Shown here: positions 47,163 to 55,884 of the stretch, in pieces | Layout: each line of letters opens with the position of its first letter | Position numbering within the stretch: the stretch's first letter is position 1 | Assembly (NCBI GenBank): GCA_947502815.1 | Contig: CANNBH010000001.1 | Coordinates: 2,700,818-2,764,817, forward strand | Direction of reading: 5' to 3' | Length of the DNA: 64,000 bases | From: an uncultured Erythrobacter sp. | Lineage (GTDB): Bacteria > Pseudomonadota > Alphaproteobacteria > Sphingomonadales > Sphingomonadaceae | Notes under the pieces: generated by a model | The model's database searches: none | What the model was told of the DNA's origin: nothing | The model's input: only the letters and a program-made list of their open reading frames with translations | Position numbers and translations under genes: made by a program

Positions 47163-47597
47163 TCAACCTTTCGCGCTCGCTTCGGGGTTCCAAGCTTCGT
47201 AATCGCCATCCGCTGCGGCGCGCTTTCCGCCGCGTTCCAACGCGCCTTGTGGCCGGTAGGCATCAGCCGTGCCGGTTGCGTTGGGCGTGTATTCCACCTC
47301 CCACACCTTGGCCGGTGGCAGAAAACTCTCTGGAACATCATCAAAGGAACCGTGCAGCCAACCGTGCCATTCGCTCGGCACCCGGCTGGAATCGTTCACA
47401 CCGTCATAAATGACCCAGCGGCGCTCATTCTGAGTGTAAGAACCGATTGATGGGCCCTTATGCTTAGACGCGGCCCGAAAATACTTGTTGCCCTGTGCGT
47501 CGGTGCCGACATGTTCGCCGCCAACGCGCTTAGACCACCAATGCGTGCCAATGGTCGCGCCATCCCACCAAGTGAAGATTTTACCCAAAATGCTCAT
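47163..47597 (-). CDS. NADH:ubiquinone oxidoreductase subunit, NDUFA12 family
   Basis: A 144-residue homologue of mitochondrial complex I subunit NDUFA12 (B17.2), an accessory subunit shared by mitochondria and alphaproteobacteria. It has the family WWDGATIGTHWWSKRVGGEHVGTDAQGN start and RRWVIYDGVNDSSRVPSEWHGWLHG. The ATG at 47597 gives the usual N-terminus; the frame opens 17 codons earlier. No other complex I gene is in this window, consistent with its usual separate location. Confidence 0.94.
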   Translation of the reverse strand: MSILGKIFTWWDGATIGTHWWSKRVGGEHVGTDAQGNKYFRAASKHKGPSIGSYTQNERRWVIYDGVNDSSRVPSEWHGWLHGSFDDVPESFLPPAKVWEVEYTPNATGTADAYRPQGALERGGKRAAADGDYEAWNPEASAKG

Positions 47598-47668
47598 GAT
47601 CTGATTCCCATGGGCCAAGCCGTTAGACGAATTGGCAAAGCGCGCCAATATGCAAGATCACCCAAAGT

Positions 47669-48181
47669 TCACTCGGGTAAGACAAATTCCACAAGATCGC
47701 CCGCCGCAATCCCCAATTCCTCGGACAGACCGCCGCGAATTTCAAACACTGCGAGCGCCGGGCCCTGTGACGCCACGCTGTCGGTCGAATAAGGCACCCC
47801 AGTTTCGATATTGGATATCCGGCTGTCCGGTCCGACAAAGATGATATCGAGCGGCAGCGGCGTGTTCTTCATCCAAAAACTGCGCGCTTGGGGAGTGTAG
47901 GAAGGGAACAGCATCCCTTCATCATCACCCATTTCGGTGCGAAACATCATCCCGCGCGCCTGCGCTTCGTTCGTATCGGCCAACTCTGTGACGAATGAAT
48001 GTTGCTGCGATCCACTGACAATGGTCACATCGATAACGGTCAGACCGGAATCGGGATCAACGGCTGGAGTTTGTGATGCCCCTGCCTCCGCCGCCGGAGC
48101 AGGGGGGGCATCTTGCGCCGCGCCAACGGGCGAACATGCCGCCAAAGAAAGGGCTGCCACAATTGCGCTAATTCTTACCAT
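47669..48181 (-). CDS. DUF192 family lipoprotein
   Basis: A 170-residue exported protein; ATG 48181 begins a lipoprotein signal (LSLAAC). The DUF192 domain shows ELADTNEAQARGMMFRTEM, GMLFPSYTPQARSFWMKNT and PLDIIFVG. DUF192 proteins are common and uncharacterised. The start overlaps the recX stop by 7 bases, suggesting co-translation, although no functional link is known. Confidence 0.88.
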   Translation of the reverse strand: MVRISAIVAALSLAACSPVGAAQDAPPAPAAEAGASQTPAVDPDSGLTVIDVTIVSGSQQHSFVTELADTNEAQARGMMFRTEMGDDEGMLFPSYTPQARSFWMKNTPLPLDIIFVGPDSRISNIETGVPYSTDSVASQGPALAVFEIRGGLSEELGIAAGDLVEFVLPE

Positions 48182-48912
48182 GGTCCGGTCTCTCCTTGGC
48201 CATTTGCGTCTTCGGCTTCTTCCGCTTCGGCCAACCATTCATCTGTTTCGCCGATTGAGGATGCATCCAAGATGAATCGCACGTGGTCATACAGGTGCCC
48301 TGCGCGCAGCATTGCGGCAACCTGTTTCTCGCGCAATTTCCTCCGTTCTAACGGATCGCCATTCTCATCTTCCGCGACGTCTTCAAAGGATTCGGGCCGT
48401 CCAAAGGGGCCAAACCTGCGTTTCTTTGCCAGCAGGATTGCTGCCCGGCGGCTTTCTGCCTCCGCTGGCGCGTTGCTTTCGCGAATGCCTTCTCCGACAC
48501 CGGCTGCCCACAATGTCTGCTCCACACGCCGGGCACCATACCCGCGACCCGTCAAATCGCGTGATTTTGAACGCGCATAGGCATCATCATTCACATACCC
48601 CAATTCAATCATCTGCGTGACCAGGCCTGCCACATCCAATTCGAGCAAGCGGCCATCATCGTCTTCTGCGACGCCTCTTTCGCGAATTTTGCGAGCGAGA
48701 TACCCTTCAAGCTTCGCCCCCGTCGTCGCAAAGCGCGCGGCATAAGACAGCCCCAGATCGCGCAGCATAACCGGGTCCAGCGGCCGCGACTTTTTCGGTT
48801 CGCGTCTGCCGCGCTTTCTCTTCACGCGCGATTCATCACCGCTCGCAGAAGGATCGTCCCCTTCTCCCATTCCGCTACCGGGTGATGACGTTTTGCTCAT
48901 TCGTGAAACCAT
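48175..48912 (-). CDS. recX: RecX family regulatory protein
   Basis: A 245-residue protein with a charged, probably disordered N-terminal 45 residues followed by the three-helix repeats of RecX (YAARFATTGAKLEGYLARKI, LGYVNDDAYARSKSRDLTGRGYGARRVEQTLWAAGV). RecX modulates RecA filaments. The family is variable, and the acidic tail EAEEAEDANG is extra. recA is not adjacent. ATG at 48912 or 48900 may be used. It is divergent from the acyl-AMP ligase gene across a short region with an inverted repeat. Confidence 0.85.
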   Translation of the reverse strand: MVSRMSKTSSPGSGMGEGDDPSASGDESRVKRKRGRREPKKSRPLDPVMLRDLGLSYAARFATTGAKLEGYLARKIRERGVAEDDDGRLLELDVAGLVTQMIELGYVNDDAYARSKSRDLTGRGYGARRVEQTLWAAGVGEGIRESNAPAEAESRRAAILLAKKRRFGPFGRPESFEDVAEDENGDPLERRKLREKQVAAMLRAGHLYDHVRFILDASSIGETDEWLAEAEEAEDANGQGETGPW

Positions 48913-48927
48913 ATTGCCTTATTCGTG

Positions 48928-48991
48928 CCACAGTCCTTATCAAATGGGAAAATAACAAAAGTCTGTTGGCGTTCTGCGCCTAGGACTGTGG
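48928..48991. promoter_or_regulatory. Spaced 10-bp inverted repeat in the recX / acyl-AMP ligase region
   Basis: CCACAGTCCT (48928-48937) and AGGACTGTGG (48982-48991) are perfect inverted copies 44 bases apart in a 112-base divergent promoter region. They could be two half-sites for looping or two arms of an RNA stem. Not a LexA-type sequence that I recognise. Confidence 0.4.
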
Positions 48992-49024
48992 GGACATGAT
49001 AGAGCGCGCAGCCGCGCGCCGCAA

Positions 49025-50779
49025 ATGACGGGTATCGCTAGTAAAATGACCGACGCCGCCTTGACGCCGACGCCGAATGATTGCGAACTTCCGCGGATCC
49101 GCGCGCAATTTGAAACCTTCAATGATGCGATTGATTACGCCGCTCGCAGCAAAAAAGGCATGAATTTTCACGATATGCGGGGACAACTCGAAAGAGTGTA
49201 TCCCTATTCCGAAATGCGCGATGATGCGATCGAGATGGCTTATCGCCTGATCGAAGCAGGCATCAAACCCAAAGATCGGGTCGCTTTGATCGCCGAAACA
49301 GGGCCGGACTTTACCTCTTTATTTTGCGCCTGTGTTTATGCCGGCGCATGGCCCGTGCCGCTGCCACTGCCAACAACCTTTGGCGGCAAGGACAGTTATA
49401 TCGATCAACTCGCAGTCCAATTGCAAAGTTCGGACCCTACGGTCCTAATCTATCCGCGAGAGATCGAGCAAATGGCTGGGGCTGCCGCTGCGAAACAGGG
49501 ATGCGCTGGGATCAGTTGGCAGGATTTTGCCAAAGAACCCGCGCCAAAGGTCGATCTGCCCAAAGCGTCACCCGATGATATTTGTTACCTGCAATATTCT
49601 TCTGGTTCGACACGCTTTCCAACAGGTGTGGCGGTTACGCATGAGGCGCTACTTCACAATTTGTATGGCCATGCTGTGTCGATGGAGCTGGGCGAGAATG
49701 ATCGCTGTGTCAGTTGGCTGCCGCTTTATCACGATATGGGGCTGGTTGGCTGCTTCCTGTCGCTGGTTGCCAATCAATTCTCGGTCGATTTCCTAAAGCC
49801 GGATGCATTTGCAAGGCGCCCGCTTGCTTGGCTCGACATGATCAGCCGCAATCCCGGTAACACATGCTCTTATTCGCCCACGTTTGGTTATGATATTTGC
49901 GCGCGCCGCATCTCCAGCCAGACCAATGTCGCTGAACGGTTTGACCTTTCGCGCTGGCGGATCGCAGGCAATGGAGCGGATATGATCCGCCCCGATGTGA
50001 TGCAAAATTTCGTCAATGCCTTCAGCGAGGCCGGCTTTAAAGCATCAGCCTTCACGCCATCCTATGGATTGGCCGAAGCGGTTTTGGCGGTCACTGTGAT
50101 GCCGCCGGGTGAAGGGATTCGTGTCGAATTGGTCGAAGAAGAGCGCCTGTCGGGTACGCCGCGCGATATCACCCGCCCAGCCCGATACCGCGCGATCGTA
50201 AATTGCGGCAAGCCGCTGCCCGATATGCAAGTCTTTATCTCCGGCGAAGACGGCGAAGAACGCGGTGATCATCAAATCGGCAAGGTTTGGTGCCGCGGGC
50301 CAAGTGTCATGCATTCCTATTTCCGTGACCCTGACGCGACAGAGGATTGTCTGGTCGATGGCTGGTTGGACACGGGCGATATGGGATACATGGCAGATGG
50401 CTATCTGTTCATCGTCGGCCGTGCCAAAGACATGATTATTATCAACGGCAAGAACCACTGGCCGCAAGATATTGAGTGGGCTGTGGAGCAGCTTCCTGGG
50501 TTCAACCACGGCGACATCGCTGCCTTTGCTGTAGAAACAGAGGGCGGTGAGGAAGCTCCTGCCGTGCTGGTTCACTGCCGCGTTGCTGACCCCGTCGAAC
50601 GCGTGAAACTGCGCGAGCAGATCGCGGATAAAGTGCGCTCTGTCACCGGCATGAGCTGCGTCATCGAACTGGTTCCGCCCCGCACCCTGCCGCGCACAAG
50701 TTCAGGCAAATTGAGCCGGGCCAAAGCCAAAAAACTGTATCTCTCGGGCGAGATTGTGCCACTCGATTTGGCTGCATAG
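49025..50779 (+). CDS. Fatty acyl-AMP ligase (FAAL)
   Basis: A 584-residue adenylate-forming enzyme. The phosphate loop YSSGSTRFPTGVAVTH starts at 191; SWLPLYHDMGLVG, YGLAEAVLAV and DGWLDTGDMGYMADGYLFIVGRAKDMIIINGKNHWPQDIEW are typical of the FAAL branch, which makes acyl-AMP for transfer to a carrier protein and not to CoA. The catalytic Lys is expected in SGKLSRAKAKK. There is no fused carrier domain and no adjacent acyl carrier gene. FAALs in related bacteria serve lipid or sphingolipid synthesis; that role here is inferred. It ends 9 bases from the next convergent gene. Confidence 0.9.
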   Translation: MTGIASKMTDAALTPTPNDCELPRIRAQFETFNDAIDYAARSKKGMNFHDMRGQLERVYPYSEMRDDAIEMAYRLIEAGIKPKDRVALIAETGPDFTSLFCACVYAGAWPVPLPLPTTFGGKDSYIDQLAVQLQSSDPTVLIYPREIEQMAGAAAAKQGCAGISWQDFAKEPAPKVDLPKASPDDICYLQYSSGSTRFPTGVAVTHEALLHNLYGHAVSMELGENDRCVSWLPLYHDMGLVGCFLSLVANQFSVDFLKPDAFARRPLAWLDMISRNPGNTCSYSPTFGYDICARRISSQTNVAERFDLSRWRIAGNGADMIRPDVMQNFVNAFSEAGFKASAFTPSYGLAEAVLAVTVMPPGEGIRVELVEEERLSGTPRDITRPARYRAIVNCGKPLPDMQVFISGEDGEERGDHQIGKVWCRGPSVMHSYFRDPDATEDCLVDGWLDTGDMGYMADGYLFIVGRAKDMIIINGKNHWPQDIEWAVEQLPGFNHGDIAAFAVETEGGEEAPAVLVHCRVADPVERVKLREQIADKVRSVTGMSCVIELVPPRTLPRTSSGKLSRAKAKKLYLSGEIVPLDLAA

Positions 50780-50788
50780 GCGATTGAT

Positions 50789-51643
50789 CTAGTCGGCTAA
50801 GCGCCACATTCCGGCGCGCAATTGGTAGACATTGGGTGAAACACACCGCGGCGCGCTATCGCAGTCGCCGCGAACAGCTTCTTTGAACCCGTCAAGAAGG
50901 CTAGGTTCAATGATGCCAAGAACCGCAAATTGATCAGAAATCGCTGAAACAACCATGTTCGGTCCCAGTTGCTCTGCCATTTTCTGCCAGTTTTCCAGAT
51001 CATAAAGCACCGAGGCGACGTATTCTTCTCCTTCGAAGAAAACCATGCCTTCTGTGAGGTCACTCGCTTCATCAATCGGAACATTGGGTATGGCTGAACG
51101 CGTTTGCTGCCACGCGGTATCCCATGCCTGTTCCAAAGACAGCCCCATCTCTTCGACATCTTGCAGAGGAGCGATCGTAATTGCAGAGGTGCTATCAAGA
51201 GCCAAAATCGCGAACAAATCATCGCCTATCTGTTGATAGGCTGGCATCTCACCTTCAGGCCACGCTTCGAGTACGTAAGACCAGTAATCCGCATCGCGGA
51301 CTATAATGCGCAAATTCTCCGGCCCATATTCTGGCGCGTCCTGAGCCAAGACTGTTAGCAGGCCTTCGATCTCTGTTTGGCATTGCTCTTTTGTGGCGGA
51401 AAGGCAGAAATTGTAGATACGATGCAAATTGATCGACGCGTCATCCCATTCGGGGTGGCCCGAAAGGTTCAATTGCAATGGTTCATCTGCATCGGGCGCG
51501 ATTGTCACATCGGGTAGGACGCGCGCGACTTGTGGAACCACGCTTTCGGCAAATTCGCGTTCGGCAGATCGGTCCTGCGCCATTGCTGGTGCTGCCAGAA
51601 GAGCGATTGCCGCTATCGCGTAACGAACTGCATTTACAATCAT
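50789..51643 (-). CDS. Exported protein, weakly DUF1444-like
   Basis: A 284-residue protein with a signal peptide ending at APAMAQ. Segments such as INLHRIYNFCLS, EYGPENLRIIVRDADYW, LFAILALDSTSAITIAP and SVLYDLENWQKMAEQLGPNMVVS recall DUF1444 (YtpQ) proteins, but the match is by eye only. Four Cys (in NFCLS, KEQCQT, GDCDS and PRCVS) may form disulfides in the periplasm. It is convergent with FAAL and 25 bases after the DUF389 gene on the same strand. Confidence 0.75.
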   Translation of the reverse strand: MIVNAVRYAIAAIALLAAPAMAQDRSAEREFAESVVPQVARVLPDVTIAPDADEPLQLNLSGHPEWDDASINLHRIYNFCLSATKEQCQTEIEGLLTVLAQDAPEYGPENLRIIVRDADYWSYVLEAWPEGEMPAYQQIGDDLFAILALDSTSAITIAPLQDVEEMGLSLEQAWDTAWQQTRSAIPNVPIDEASDLTEGMVFFEGEEYVASVLYDLENWQKMAEQLGPNMVVSAISDQFAVLGIIEPSLLDGFKEAVRGDCDSAPRCVSPNVYQLRAGMWRLAD

Positions 51644-51668
51644 CGATACCGCCTTGCCTGTATGGACG

Positions 51669-53234
51669 TTAGCGCCCGCCCCATTCGGCGCGCAGTGGGC
51701 CCGTGCTCTCTAGCACGGTGACGCTGACACCGCGCCGCGCCAGAATCTCGGCTGCTTGTGTGGTTTCTTGTGCATTTCCGAGCAGAACAATCGGCAGATC
51801 CACTCTTTCAGAGGCCCATTCAACAACACTGAGAGCCTGCGCACCAGAAGGCGTCGGCCCATCATCGCCAAAGGCAATTTCTTGCGGCAGCACGCCAATG
51901 GGCGGCAGCAATTCTATGCTCCAATCGGGTTCAGTCGCCGCGATACGCATCTCCAGCGCGCGATATGCGGCCAGAGTCGCTCCATCCAGCCGTTCGGCCC
52001 GGACTGTCGCCCGCCTTCGGGTACGGTCGACTGTCACGTCTTCCTCGGAAACGCCGGCCACCAACGCGAGCCGGGTGGCCAACGCATTGGCACGCTCAAG
52101 CGCGACTTCCTCTTCGCTTGCTCGCGCTGCTGACAATTGCGCTTGCTCTGCGGCGCTGGCAGCAGTGCCGACCTGCAATTGGGTCAGGTTCAATTCAACC
52201 GGTTGGCCCAATCGCGTGGCCAATGCGCGTTCGATCTCTGCCTCCGCATCCACCCGCGGTGAAGGTGTGTAAATTGATGCCGACACGGAAATCGGATTGG
52301 AGCGAAAATCGACATCCATTCGCGAAATTTCTGAGCCCACGACGAATGGCTCTTCAATCTCGCCGCGGATCACCCGCTGGGAATTTGTCTGGAAGGCAAT
52401 CTGCTGAAGCGAAAAAGCGAGCGGCAGGGCCAGCGCAATAAACACCGCGAAAACGGCCAAATTCTGAAACACCGATTGGCGCGAACTTAGGGTGGTCTTG
52501 AAACCATACAGCCGCGCCATCGCCCATGCGGTTAGCGCAATCGTGATAAGGTTGGTCACATACAGCAGCAACGCGCCCGAAAAGACGGTCCAATTCCACG
52601 TCGCAAGGCCAAAACCAACGGTTGCGAGCGGCGGCATCAATGCCGTCGCGATCGCCACGCCGACGATCGTGCCTTCGCGCCCGCGGATCATGGCATAGGC
52701 ACCTGCCAACGCCGAAAACAGCGCCACAAACAGATCGAACAGGTTAGGCTGCGTCCGCGAAGCGATCTCTGGCGTGATGGTTTGAATCGGCGACAGATAC
52801 ACCAGCCCGGCAGTCAGGGCGATCGCGATCAATGTGCCCCATGCCAAACTTCGCGCAGATTGTTTGAGCCATTGGTAATCACCTATCGCCAAAGCAAACC
52901 CCAGTCCCATAATCGGATCCATCAATGGCGACAAAAGCATCGCGCCGATCACCACAGCTGGGGATGACAAAAGCAGACCAAGCACCGCGATCCCGGCGCT
53001 CATCGCAGTCATGAACAGATACCGTTCGGACATCGCACATTCCGCGCGCCGCTTCTCAATCACGCGCGCCTGATCAACGGTGCCCACAACATCCTCACGC
53101 CACCATCGGCGCAGACTGAAAAGCACGCGCGAAACCGACATGCCTTCACCAATGGCCGCGGATGTCGCTTTAGGAGGAAGCGGGGTGTAGCCCGAACTCG
53201 AGGGCGCTTGCGGCGGTTTTGTCTCGTTATCCAA
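51669..53234 (-). CDS. DUF389 family membrane protein
   Basis: A 521-residue protein. A cytoplasmic N-terminal segment is followed by about six to eight membrane segments with the family pattern SSPAVVIGAMLLSPLMDPIMGLGFALAIGD and GVAIATALMPPLATVGFGLA. The C-terminal half is a soluble domain with a coiled-coil-like stretch. DUF389 proteins are uncharacterised. The start is uncertain: TTG at 53234 has AGGGGC upstream and gives 521 residues; ATG at 53141 gives 490. Confidence 0.88.
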   Translation of the reverse strand: MDNETKPPQAPSSSGYTPLPPKATSAAIGEGMSVSRVLFSLRRWWREDVVGTVDQARVIEKRRAECAMSERYLFMTAMSAGIAVLGLLLSSPAVVIGAMLLSPLMDPIMGLGFALAIGDYQWLKQSARSLAWGTLIAIALTAGLVYLSPIQTITPEIASRTQPNLFDLFVALFSALAGAYAMIRGREGTIVGVAIATALMPPLATVGFGLATWNWTVFSGALLLYVTNLITIALTAWAMARLYGFKTTLSSRQSVFQNLAVFAVFIALALPLAFSLQQIAFQTNSQRVIRGEIEEPFVVGSEISRMDVDFRSNPISVSASIYTPSPRVDAEAEIERALATRLGQPVELNLTQLQVGTAASAAEQAQLSAARASEEEVALERANALATRLALVAGVSEEDVTVDRTRRRATVRAERLDGATLAAYRALEMRIAATEPDWSIELLPPIGVLPQEIAFGDDGPTPSGAQALSVVEWASERVDLPIVLLGNAQETTQAAEILARRGVSVTVLESTGPLRAEWGGR

Positions 53235-53274
53235 GTGTTCTTAGCCCCTGATTTATTACGCCTCTTTACGGGCA

Positions 53275-53291
53275 TTTCACCGCAAGTGAAA
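53275..53291. promoter_or_regulatory. Palindrome in the DUF389 / telA divergent region
   Basis: TTTCAC-CGCAA-GTGAAA is a perfect inverted repeat with 6-base arms and a 5-base spacer. It lies 40 bases upstream of the DUF389 start and 162 upstream of telA, so it more likely serves the first gene. The rest of the 218-base region shows nothing clear. Confidence 0.4.
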
Positions 53292-53452
53292 GCCGATTGG
53301 ATCGGAGCATTGGATCAAGCATGGATTGCAGCCCACAAACAGGCTAGCCTCGTAAACCTTGAAAGACGTGTTTTAGATCACTAATACAGTTATCAAAGAA
53401 GCCGCCGGCCCGACATTCCCTAACCCGGCGGATCAGGGAGCAAATACGCCGC

Positions 53453-54679
53453 ATGAGCACCGATACGACACCGACCACCAAAACTGCCACCAAAACCGTT
53501 ACGGATTTTGAGCTTACCCCTCCTGATCCAGTGCCTGTGGTTACCGCAGAAAAGGCCGCCGGTCTGGTGCCAGTGGCCGATGAACAGCGAAGCAAGCTGG
53601 ACACGAAAGTGGACGCCTTTGTTGCTGACCTCGTTTCGGTCGATGCCAATTCGCCGGCCTTTGGCGAAAAAGTCGATCAAATCACCCGCATGGGTCAGGA
53701 ACAGATCCGCGCAGCTGCCGCGCATTCGAACCGTTTCCTTGACCGCCCGGTGCGCGCCATGGACGCTGACAGCAACGTCGGCAGCAACCTTGCTGAACTG
53801 CGCCGAACTGTCGAAGATCTGGATCCCGGCCGTAAAAACAAACTGCTGACCCCGCGCAAATTGTTCGGCATCATCCCGTTCGGCAGCAAGCTTAAGAATT
53901 ATTTTGACAGCTACACCTCTGCGCAGGGCCATATTCAGGCGATCCTTGAGCGTCTGGAGGGGGGCAAGAAAGAGCTGCACCTCGATAACGCCGCGATCGA
54001 CACCGAACGCCAGAAATTGTGGGAAGCAATGGGCGAGCTGGAGCAAATGATCCATATCGCCAAGACATTGGACGCCCGCTTAGAGGCCAAAGCGCTTGAA
54101 CTGGATTCGAGCGATCCGGAGAAAGCAAAGGCGCTTCGCGAAAGCGCTCTGTTCTATGTCCGCCAGCGCACACAAGATTTGCTCACGCAGATGGCTGTCA
54201 GTGTGCAAGGCTATCTCGCGCTTGATCTGGTCAAGAAGAACAACGTTGAGCTGGTCAAAGGCGTGGACCGGGCCAGCACCACTACCGTTGGTGCCTTGCG
54301 CACTGCGGTGACGGTTGCTCAGGCGATGACCAATCAAAAGCTGGTCTTGCAACAGATCACGTCGCTCAACCAAACGACGACCGACATCATCGATTCGACC
54401 AGCACTTTGCTGCGCGAACAAACCGCGCAAATTCATGAGCAGGCTGCGTCTTCGACCATCCCGCTGGAAACGCTGCAACGCGCGTTCCAGAACATTTACG
54501 ACACAATGGACGAAGTGGACGATTTCAAGGTTCGCGCGCTCGATTCCATGAAGCAAACCGTGAATGTGCTGACGGACGAGGTCGAGAAATCGAAGGGCTA
54601 TATCGCCCGCGCCGAAGGGCAGGCTCAGGCGCAACAAAAGGTTGCGTCGGAGCCATCGCTGCTGGGTTTGGATAGCTAA
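53453..54679 (+). CDS. TelA family protein (toxic anion resistance)
   Basis: A 408-residue, mostly helical cytoplasmic protein of the TelA family. Typical segments are RTVEDLDPGRKNKLL, FGIIPFGSKLKNYFDSYTSAQGHI and QGYLALDLVKKNNVELVKGVDRASTTTVGALRTAV. TelA was named for tellurite resistance, but its action is unclear and cell-envelope stress roles have been reported. It is 5 bases upstream of an XpaC-like gene, a common pairing. Confidence 0.93.
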   Translation: MSTDTTPTTKTATKTVTDFELTPPDPVPVVTAEKAAGLVPVADEQRSKLDTKVDAFVADLVSVDANSPAFGEKVDQITRMGQEQIRAAAAHSNRFLDRPVRAMDADSNVGSNLAELRRTVEDLDPGRKNKLLTPRKLFGIIPFGSKLKNYFDSYTSAQGHIQAILERLEGGKKELHLDNAAIDTERQKLWEAMGELEQMIHIAKTLDARLEAKALELDSSDPEKAKALRESALFYVRQRTQDLLTQMAVSVQGYLALDLVKKNNVELVKGVDRASTTTVGALRTAVTVAQAMTNQKLVLQQITSLNQTTTDIIDSTSTLLREQTAQIHEQAASSTIPLETLQRAFQNIYDTMDEVDDFKVRALDSMKQTVNVLTDEVEKSKGYIARAEGQAQAQQKVASEPSLLGLDS

Positions 54680-54684
54680 ACCCG

Positions 54685-55503
54685 ATGACAGACAGCACAC
54701 AGCAATCGGATCAGATACTGGGCGCAGCGAGACAATCGCTTGTGACCCAGCAAGAAGGCGGCACGCACCGTCCGGGCGATAGCATTGGCAAAGGCTCGGC
54801 CGCGGCCAAACGCAAGAATTGGATGAACCGCGCGAAATATTTTGCAGGCGCGGTTTTGACCATTCTGGTGACCGCATCTCTGGCCGGTGTTGTGCTGAAT
54901 GGTATCGGCTTTACCGGCGTCATGATGGTCGCGCTTGCCGTAATGGCGGCAGCGTTTGTGTTTTCCAACTATCCCAAGGTCAAAACGCCCAAGCGCGCCG
55001 ACCTGAAGCAAGGCAATCCGCAACAGATGGTTGCTCGGACAGAATTGTGGTTGGAAGCTCAGCGCCCTGCACTGCCTCCTGCTGCTGCCAAGATTGTCGA
55101 TCAATTGGGCGTGCAGCTTGATGCGCTCGGCCTGCAATTGGAAACAATCGACCCAGAGCATCCTGCGATGAATGAGGTTCGCGAACTTGTCGGCGAATAT
55201 ATCCCTGAAACGATCGAAAATTATCGCAAGATCCCTGAACATTTGCGCAAAGAGGATCACGCGGGCGGCACCGCTGATGATCGCTTGACCACCAGTCTTT
55301 CAAAGCTTTCCAGTGAAGTGGAGCGGGTGACGCGGCGTCTCGCCGAAGGGGCGCTGGACGATTTGGCCGTGAAATCCCGCTATCTCGATTACCGCTATGG
55401 CGGTGATGATTTGATTGCCGGTTTGACCGACAATTCTCAAGGATCTGGCGTTCCGCTGCCCGATCTTTCGGCCAAGCTCGAAGCGTCTAAGCAACCGCGC
55501 TGA
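54685..55503 (+). CDS. XpaC-like membrane protein
   Basis: A 272-residue protein with two adjacent membrane segments (about residues 50-95) and a helical cytoplasmic C-terminus with ELVGEYIPETIENYRKIPEHL, the core of the XpaC family (5-bromo-4-chloroindolyl phosphate hydrolysis). In spite of that name the family has no proven enzyme activity. It starts 5 bases after telA and ends 2 bases before the PHA-system gene, so the three are one operon. Confidence 0.85.
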   Translation: MTDSTQQSDQILGAARQSLVTQQEGGTHRPGDSIGKGSAAAKRKNWMNRAKYFAGAVLTILVTASLAGVVLNGIGFTGVMMVALAVMAAAFVFSNYPKVKTPKRADLKQGNPQQMVARTELWLEAQRPALPPAAAKIVDQLGVQLDALGLQLETIDPEHPAMNEVRELVGEYIPETIENYRKIPEHLRKEDHAGGTADDRLTTSLSKLSSEVERVTRRLAEGALDDLAVKSRYLDYRYGGDDLIAGLTDNSQGSGVPLPDLSAKLEASKQPR

Positions 55504-55505
55504 AT

Positions 55506-55808
55506 ATGAGGGTTTCTCTTCCCCACAATCTTGGCTCTGAGGAAGTGCGCCGCCGGATGCACACGCACGCACATGAGATCGCCGACTACTTTCCAGCTGG
55601 CATGGCAGAGGTGGAAACGAACTGGCCTCATGAAGACCGGATGGACCTGTTTATCACCGCCGCCGGACAGAAGATTGAGGGCGGCATTGATATCAGCGAA
55701 GATACGGTCGTGATCGAAATGGACTTACCCGCGATGCTTGGATTTCTGCGCGGCACGCTGGAACATTCTGTTCGCAAACATGGCGGCAAACTGCTCGAAA
55801 AAGACTGA
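55506..55808 (+). CDS. Polyhydroxyalkanoic acid system family protein
   Basis: A 100-residue protein of the PHA_gran_rgn family: MRVSLPHNLGSEEVRRRM, then RMDLFITAAGQKIEGGIDI and a C-terminal EHSVRKHGGKLLEKD helix. Members are thought to associate with polyester granules, but no PHA synthase or depolymerase lies in this window. It is the last gene of the telA-xpaC unit. Confidence 0.85.
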   Translation: MRVSLPHNLGSEEVRRRMHTHAHEIADYFPAGMAEVETNWPHEDRMDLFITAAGQKIEGGIDISEDTVVIEMDLPAMLGFLRGTLEHSVRKHGGKLLEKD

Positions 55809-55884
55809 ATTTTCAGTCCTGCAAATGCCAAGCTGAGGTAGTGGGCGACGTGTTTTAATGCAGGCCCAACTCAACTGGTAGGTA

